From NCBI GenBank assembly GCA_023052935.1, contig CM041292.1, positions 136,786,951 to 136,850,950 on the forward strand: DNA of 64,000 bases, written 5' to 3'. Position 1 is the stretch's first letter. Each line of letters begins with the position of its first letter. Source of the DNA: Piezodorus guildinii (Eukaryota; Arthropoda; Insecta; Hemiptera; Pentatomidae). The notes under the pieces are model-generated. The model was given only the letters and a program-made list of their open reading frames with translations. It had not been told where the DNA came from and made no database searches. Below, piece by piece: positions 58,127-64,000 of this stretch. Made by a program: the position numbers and the translations under genes.

Positions 58127-58576
58127 ATACCATTAGAGCTAAGCATGCTACACTATGCTATACCACTTGCTAAGCATGGGAAAAACATAAGTTCCCTATG
58201 TCCCAGTTGTGGTGTTCCGGAGACCGCCGAACATATTCTCCTTGCCTGTGCCGCTTATGAGACACTAAGAACGAATCTTCTGAAGAACACAGGCCTCTAC
58301 ATCCTCACGGAGAGTGACATTCCTCACCTAGTAACCAAAGAAAACTACCCGTATTACAAAGCATTCGTGTACGGGTGGAAAGAATGTGTTGGTCCAAGTC
58401 ATTTCACGCTGGTTAGAGGAGAAGCATGAAGAAGGCTGCCGAACATTTGAACTAACTTTGAAGACATAAAGCAGCTGTGGGTTGTAACTTGGTATTTCCT
58501 ACAGCTGCAAGCACCCGTATTGCCTTCAAGGCAGGGAAGGGTTTAAATAAATAAAAAAAAAAAATACCATTAGAGC
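58127..58576 (+). mobile_element. 5'-truncated LINE tail with 13-bp target-site duplication
   Basis: The insert 58140-58563 ends in A-rich sequence. The flanks ATACCATTAGAGC at 58127-58139 and 58564-58576 are identical. It encodes only the last 94 codons of a LINE ORF2 plus a 3' UTR of about 120 bp with no AATAAA other than within the tail. Confidence 0.88.
58145..58432 (+). pseudogene. LINE ORF2 C-terminus with Cys/His finger
   Basis: The frame from 58145 (internal ATG, not a true start) reads AKHGKNISSLCPSCG, then VPETAEHILLACAAYETLR. This is the Cys-X2-Cys...His-X4-Cys knuckle near the C-terminus of R1/I-group ORF2s. It ends FTLVRGEA before TGA. Truncation lies just upstream at the target-site duplication. 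No enzymatic domain remains. Confidence 0.8.
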
Positions 58577-59728
58577 ATAAGATGTAAATAAAGTTCAATA
58601 GGCGTTGTAATAATGATCATATTACATTATAAAATGAGGACCATATTTGTAGGGTTCTCATTTTAGAATGCAACAATGTAAACAACAACCTTTTTTTTTC
58701 CTTTAATTTTTTTTTTTTTTTTTTTTTGTTAATTTCTAATTTCTTATGATATTAGTGAAGAGTAAAATTATAATATCTCTTTATACACATATGTTTATAA
58801 ACATATACATATAGACTACTATCGTACTATTCACTACTTTTATAAATCATGTAAGTAGTAGTCGTATGTCGTATAAGTAGTCGTATTTAATACTTTTATA
58901 TATAATATAAGTATATCCTAAGTTTGTATCTTTTTAAATGTTTTTGTTTCTGTGCCAGACACAAGACTGAGTTTTTTTTTTTAATTTACTGTTATTCTTT
59001 GGGAATTGAAGGTCCAGAATAAAATTTACTTTTCTTTCCAAAAGGGAAAATGAAAGTCGTGTATATATAATAGCTATCACTATACATACTTTGTTATAAC
59101 AGTAATATATCATAATAGTCTATAATGTTAGTAACATTATAAAAATATTTTCTAGATTTTTTAAAAGTAAAATGCGATTTTATTTATACTTATATTAAAG
59201 TAAATTATTTTCATTCAAAATAATAATTTGTGAGTTTTTGAGAGAGTTTAATTCTCCAGGTTGATTTCGCATAAGTAACTTTCTTTTTATTACGTTATTA
59301 AAAATAATTTGCTATTCACATGAGAAACCGATAGAATATATAATAAAGATTAAATTCTTGATAAACTATGCATGTACTTCTGAAGAACCAGCTCTGAATG
59401 GATAAGCCCTAAAGATTTCTGTTAATTAATTTTCCTGTACTATTTTTCGTGTGGATTGGGAAGGTTTTGTTCATCAGGCTCGTTTAAATCATCCCAAGCC
59501 TTCGCTTAAGACTGTTTGTTCAGCTTCTTCAGCACTGTTCACTTAATTGCTTCTCAATTCTCTGAATCTAGCCCACAGCATATTATTTTTCAATTAAATC
59601 TACCCCTTTCGATAACTCACTTCCAACTTCAAACTTGATTAGCAGAATTCTAATTACACAAAATATTATGGAAATGTTATAAATGATTGTGAAAATAATT
59701 GCTAACGTTCCACTGTAGAATATAATTG

Positions 59729-59731
<3 letters not shown>
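58577..59731. other. AT-rich stretch, nothing recognised
   Basis: T run at about 58709-58727; no shared repeat or ORF recognised. Confidence 0.45.
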
Positions 59732-59821
<90 letters not shown>

Positions 59822-59944
59822 CAATACATATATACACTAGAATCGATTTTTATTTTTATTATTTTTTTTCTGTGAAAATAAATATGTGAATACGAAAATA
59901 TCATTGTTTTCTAGATCATCGGTAACATTTCACTGTGAAATCTA

Positions 59945-60000
<56 letters not shown>

Positions 60001-60070
60001 ATTGTCTAAAATCCCTTTTTTTTTCTTTGTTTTATTGTGCGAAAACTAAATATGTGAATACAATAATATC
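59732..60070. repeat. Two (AT)n tracts each followed by a related unit
   Basis: (AT)n 59732-59818, then a unit containing CTGTGAAAATAAATATGTGA and ATACGAAAATATC. (AT)n 59949-59998, then a unit containing TTGTGCGAAAACTAAATATG and ATACAATAATATC. The architecture resembles that at 11131-11515. Confidence 0.7.
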
Positions 60071-60289
60071 TTAAATATTTGAATACCAAATATTCTGATT
60101 TAATTGAAATATTTTTCAACAAATCTTTTTTTATTGTTTTAGAGCAAATTAATTATCTTTTAAAAGAATATTTAAGATGTATTCACTTCTTGAAATATTT
60201 AAACACTAATATAATATTAGGTATGAGTGACTTTTGTATATATTTTATTGATTTTGTTTTGTATATATGTATATTGTATTATTATTATA

Positions 60290-60409
60290 TAAATTTATTG
60301 TTTAGTGTATATCGTGTGAATGTAGTATGAATGTTGTACTTCATCACTATTAAAAATGTCCTAAATTGGACAGATTGTAATATTGCTAAAACAATAAAGA
60401 ATTGTTTCT

Positions 60410-60435
<26 letters not shown>
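60290..60435 (+). mobile_element. LINE 3' UTR tip with poly(A), family T, copy 2
   Basis: TTCATCACTATTAAAAATGT, then AAATTGGACAGATTGTAATA, AATAAAG and 26 A (60410-60435), parallel to 27290-27470. Confidence 0.6.
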
Positions 60436-60443
<8 letters not shown>

Positions 60444-60505
60444 TATTCGAAACTGCTCAAAACTTTTCATAATCACTAATAAAAATACTGGAAGGAATTA
60501 GTCCT

Positions 60506-60681
60506 GGTCAGTAAATCAAGGAACTAAATAGTTTCAACTATTTATTGTTTGCCAACGTTTTGACCCCCATTGTGGATTATCATCAGGGCGACTAAAGGAG
60601 TGAGAAACTAACAATGATGGTAGGAATGGAGTTGAAAAACAATAAACAGTTAAATGTATTTAGTTGTTTCATTTACTGACC
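60506..60681 (-). mobile_element. Inverted-repeat unit with hammerhead-ribozyme-like motif
   Basis: Arms 60506-60550 and 60638-60681 are imperfect reverse complements (GGTCAGTAAAT against ATTTACTGACC; TTTATTGTTT against AAACAATAAA). Between them, on the minus strand (60593-60551), lies GCCCTGATGATAATCC, then GGGGGTCAAAACGTTGGC. This is the layout of a minimal type I hammerhead: CTGATGA core, stem II, GAAA box, GTH cleavage triplet, with GCC/GGC able to pair. The GAAA box reads AAAA (CpG-type decay of the essential G), so it is probably inactive. Such motifs mark Penelope-like elements and retrozymes. Confidence 0.55.
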
Positions 60682-60692
60682 GCCATCCGGAC

Positions 60693-61111
60693 TATTTTTT
60701 TCCTGTAATTCTCAAACGGTTTACTAATCATATCCACTAATATTAAAAATATTTAATTGCTGCTATATTTTAACTCAATGATCTCAACTCATGTTTTTTT
60801 ATGGCCTTCCAGTTCATTATATATGGTTTGCATGGATTCTTTTTTACTTATGCTCAAATAAGGTTTCTTGTAAATTATGTTTCCAGTTATTTCTCTTAGT
60901 TTCATAAAAACTATATTTAATGCCTACCGTTGCAAAATAAATAAAAAAATACATGCTGTTCCTCAGCTACTTCTGTAAAAAGTATGGTTAATCTAATATA
61001 CAATTATTTAAGCGCTATACCACAAAATCATTACTGTTAGAGAGACAATCCTTAATAGAGATATTCGAGACGTAATAGCTCGTATCATAATTATTTGATT
61101 TAAATTAAAAG
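60693..61111. other. AT-rich stretch, nothing recognised
   Basis: No signature seen; the retroposed LINE tail begins at its end. Confidence 0.45.
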
Positions 61112-61840
61112 GATGATTGATGCATTTATTTCAACTCCAGTATCTAACTCCATCATTTACCTGGGCGTCACACTAGACAGGCACCTAACCTTTTCTAGTC
61201 ACGTCCGGGAAAGACTCAAACTGGCCAGAAGAAAGGGCTGCAGGCCCTATCACCTATTTACATCCTCACAACTATCACTGAGACTGAAACTTCATATATG
61301 CAAGGGAGTAATACGTCCGACTATGCTATATGGTGCGCCCTTGATGCGGCATCTGTTCAAGTCAATCCTCGAACAATTAGAGACGTACGAGAACTCCATC
61401 CTTCGGCGGATTGTCAAAGGTACCAACCTACAGAGGGCCAAAATCTACACTTAACATCAAGAGTTAGCATTTCCATCAGTGCCTGAAAATATCAGTCGGA
61501 GGCACATCACTTTTTTTGATCGGCTGAAGGCCTGTGCTAACCCATTGTTTGCTGAGATTGCCCCACCAACCAAGCCTGGCAAGGATCACCACCACCTCTG
61601 GTAGACGTTTTCGCCTAGGGAAGAATTTCGGGCTATGTCTGAACTCCATTTATTACCAAAACCCTGAAGAATGGTCCCTCCCCATTTTTGGTATTTTATA
61701 CATAAAGCCATAAAAGTCCTTAAAATGTTAAAAGTGCATGCAGCGCACCTAGATATATTCCTTAGAATACCGTCGTGTAATAGAAGGTCAAATATCATGA
61801 GATATATTTTTATATTGTATAAAACAATAAAACCAGAGGG
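61112..61840 (+). mobile_element. 5'-truncated Jockey-like LINE tail
   Basis: It consists of a post-RT coding segment (61113-61600) and a 3' UTR reaching about 61832 (AAAACAATAAAACC). It shares the HITFFDRL motif with the LINE tail at 3155-3690. The abrupt 5' truncation lies at about 61112. No clear poly(A) or target-site duplication. Confidence 0.7.
61113..61603 (+). pseudogene. Jockey-like LINE ORF2 C-terminal segment
   Basis: It reads IIYLGVTLDRHLTFSSHV (the YLGxxLDxxLxxxxH segment after the RT palm), then KGVIRPTMLYGAPL and LETYENSILRRIVK to about 61450. A one-base shift or stop follows, then NISRRHITFFDRLKACANPL. The family role is the thumb/connection region between RT and the element's 3' end; no catalytic motif is left. 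Confidence 0.75.
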
Positions 61841-63380
61841 TAAGTAAAAAAAATTGACTTAAATTCAATTTACTTAAAGACTTAATGTCACTTCTTACCT
61901 TAACAGTTACAAATTCAAAAGCCATAGGATAATACATTATGAGAGAAGAGAAGGAAAAAAAAAAGATGCGGCAAATTTAGCTCCCAGAAATTCTAGTGCT
62001 AGATCGGGATTTCAAGAATGAACTGTTGTATTATGACATCCGAGAAGGGTCTATTGAAAATAAATAAAACGTATTATTTCTTAAAGTAATTTTTTATACT
62101 CGAATTCTGGAAAATCCTGAGAGAATTTTAATTTTTTCAAAGTTAATTATAAAGTTATTTAGGAGTTGGTGATTAAGTTAATTTTGAGTGGTTGAGCGGT
62201 TGACGCACCTGAGCCCACCCCAGCGTACTCACCCCACCGCGCTTCAATTGGAGGGGGTGGACTCACTAAGTCCAAACAGATTAAATAAATAATTAATCCC
62301 TCGTTTTTATTGTAATAATAATTAACTAGTCGTATTATATGACTTTATCTTCCTGCTATCTGAGGTATCTTTTCACTTCTCTATAAATATGAAGTGATGT
62401 CGCGATGCTTGGAATCTACGATCCTTCTAAACCACGAGACGGATTTTTATACTGCTTATACTTAAGGACATTCTTTCCCGAAGTTATATAAGGAAATAAC
62501 ATTTTTTTTTTTAATTTCTTCATTTAAATCAAAGTAAAGACATTTTTACAGTGCAAGTAGTAATCACAATCCCACTAAGGCAAGCTCGTGTGTGGGACAG
62601 GAGTTCAAGGGAACAGTGACACAGTACACAGTAAGAAACAATACAATACTTAAAGAACATTAAAAAAAAAAAAAACAATAAAAAAGAAACAGTAACACGG
62701 TACACACAGTAAGAAACAGTTATTGACTAAGCTAAAAAGCTATAATAATACATATACATATAAACAATCTATAAAATTAAAGCATGTAAATACAAAATTT
62801 AACTATATAATACCCAAAAAAAACAATTATAATCATAAATTCTCACAGTGCAACATTCTATCTTTAAGGAACATATTTGAAGTATGCTCTTATCAGCGCA
62901 CATAATTATATCAGCTGGATATGAAGAACCCGTAATAAATGCAGTAATTAAATGTCTAACAAAAGTCAAACTGTTAAATAGCCTCTGACTATCCAACACA
63001 TCTATTAAATACCTCTTTATTATGTATCAGTTTAATTTCTTATCCTATTAACATCTAATACTTTCAATTAATAGTATTTTTTATTATTTCTTATTTTATT
63101 TTTTCATTGCCATTCCTCTTAAACTATGAATAAACTCATTTGAATAATGAACCATTATTACAAACCATCGGGCGTTGATAACCAAGCTGTTGTACGCCAT
63201 AAAAGCGAACAAAACAAACAAACAAAACAATTATAAGAAAAAGTAAAACAGTTATTTACAAAACTAAAAAGCAATAAGTAATACATACACATGTATGCAG
63301 GATAAATATCAGAATGAGTGTCGCAGGCTGGCATTGAGGACAGGTCTATAGCGATAAGTAATTTAAATTGAATTACTAGT
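61841..63380. other. No gene recognised except a SINE-like block
   Basis: AT-rich with several A runs. The only less AT-rich block is at 62185-62290, annotated separately. The frames at 62723-62999 and 63158-63454 carry no family motif. Confidence 0.4.
62185..62300 (+). mobile_element. Possible tRNA-headed SINE fragment
   Basis: GAGTGGTTGAGCGGTTGACG resembles a tRNA A box and GCTTCAATTGGAGGG a poor B box, followed by AAATAAATAA. It is short and the second box is weak. Confidence 0.4.
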
Positions 63381-63870
63381 TCCTGTTGAACAGATCCGAT
63401 ACCTAGGACTTCTTCTTGACAAACGCCTAACTTGAAATCCACATACACGACCAAAACGACAAGAAACTGCTCGCCGCTTTAGGCGACTTCAACACTTACT
63501 AGACAAACGATCAAACCTTCCTCTTAACTACAAAAGGCTCATCTACATGACTATTATAAGACCAATCTGGACTTACGGAGTAGAACTTTGGGGCTCTACT
63601 AAACCATCAAATTCTTCCCGCATCCAATCCTTACAATCCAAAATCCTTCGTAAAATCCTCAACGCTCCTTACTTTGTCACGAATAAACTTATCTATAAAG
63701 ACCTTAATGTTCCCTATGTTACTGATTTGGCCCGGGCCAGGTATCAATCCTTTCATGACAAACTCCATTCTCACTCTAACCCACTAGTTTCAATCCTTTC
63801 TTCCTCTTCAATTCCGAATAATCCTCCGAGGCGACTGAAAAGGAAATGGCCCCGGGACCTTCTAGTTTAA
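63381..63870 (+). pseudogene. Jockey-like LINE ORF2 C-terminus
   Basis: It reads VPVEQIRYLGLLLDKRLT, then a TGA where a Trp is usual (about 63429), then an open stretch with RRFRRLQHLLDKRSNLPLNY, RPIWTYGVELWGSTKPSN, LRKILNAPYFVTNK and a final PPRRLKRKWPRDLLV. This is the post-RT region of Jockey-like elements (IWTYGxxLWG, LRxIxxAPxYVxN). It is 5' truncated and carries a nonsense codon. Confidence 0.82.
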
Positions 63871-64000
63871 AATATTTTTAGAGTGCTGCCACTGGGTAGT
63901 GTCTCTACATGTTTTTCATGACAGTTTTGTATATTACCATCACATTTACTAGATGTATTTTTATTTAATACAGTTGTAAATATCAATAAATAAGTTTAAA
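63381..64000 (+). mobile_element. Jockey-like LINE tail (family J3), best-preserved copy
   Basis: Coding segment to 63870, then a 3' UTR with CTGCCACTGGGTAG and ACAGTTGTAAATATCAATAA near the window end. It is the reference for the related tails at 11695 (-), 30125 (+), 55505 (-) and probably 50195 (-). It continues to the window edge, so the tail and any target-site duplication cannot be judged. Confidence 0.85.

Overview
The window looks like intergenic DNA from an AT-rich, repeat-laden arthropod genome, most likely an insect. It carries many long (AT)n tracts, poly(A) retroposon tails, tRNA-headed SINEs, several clades of non-LTR retrotransposon, a mariner remnant and a long-terminal-inverted-repeat DNA transposon. 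I see no convincing single-copy host gene, no real tRNA or rRNA gene and nothing bacterial. Nearly every recognisable coding stretch belongs to a mobile element.

Layout. At 0-4.5 kb are copies of an abundant noncoding repeat (called family X here, 5' end TCTGGTGCAGGCAACAC), one of them split by an insertion carrying a LINE 3' end. At 4559-7778 lies a full-length but dead RTE-type LINE between perfect 15-bp target-site duplications. At 7.8-19.9 kb are more family X, a small hairpin MITE, SINEs, AT tracts and 5'-truncated LINE tails. At 19.9-26.0 kb is the most intact element: a two-ORF LINE with a zinc-knuckle ORF1 and a 1217-codon ORF2 (endonuclease, reverse transcriptase, RNase H, zinc finger), both open. 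Between its ORFs lies a decayed endonuclease N-terminus from what looks like a second LINE. At 26-36 kb are microsatellites, SINEs of several families and LINE scraps. At 36.2-39.4 kb is a broken Jockey-type LINE that has lost its endonuclease and its catalytic FADD box. At 40.8-43.9 kb is a roughly 3-kb DNA transposon with long inverted termini and decayed basic/coiled-coil ORFs; a relative forming a large palindrome sits at 48.7-50.5 kb. At 44.2-45.0 kb is the C-terminus of an R2-type LINE (restriction-like endonuclease). At 53.2-64 kb are family X, an I-type LINE tail, a mariner pseudogene, more LINE tails, a SINE-like piece and, at 60.5 kb, a short inverted-repeat unit holding a hammerhead-ribozyme-like motif of the Penelope/retrozyme type.

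How it works together. Only the 20.2-25.8 kb LINE keeps uninterrupted ORFs and could in principle still supply enzymes for its own RNA or for parasitic SINEs. Everything else is a fossil record of insertion, with nesting and target-site duplications that allow a relative order to be worked out. All identifications come from reading motifs by eye; element boundaries without a target-site duplication are approximate.
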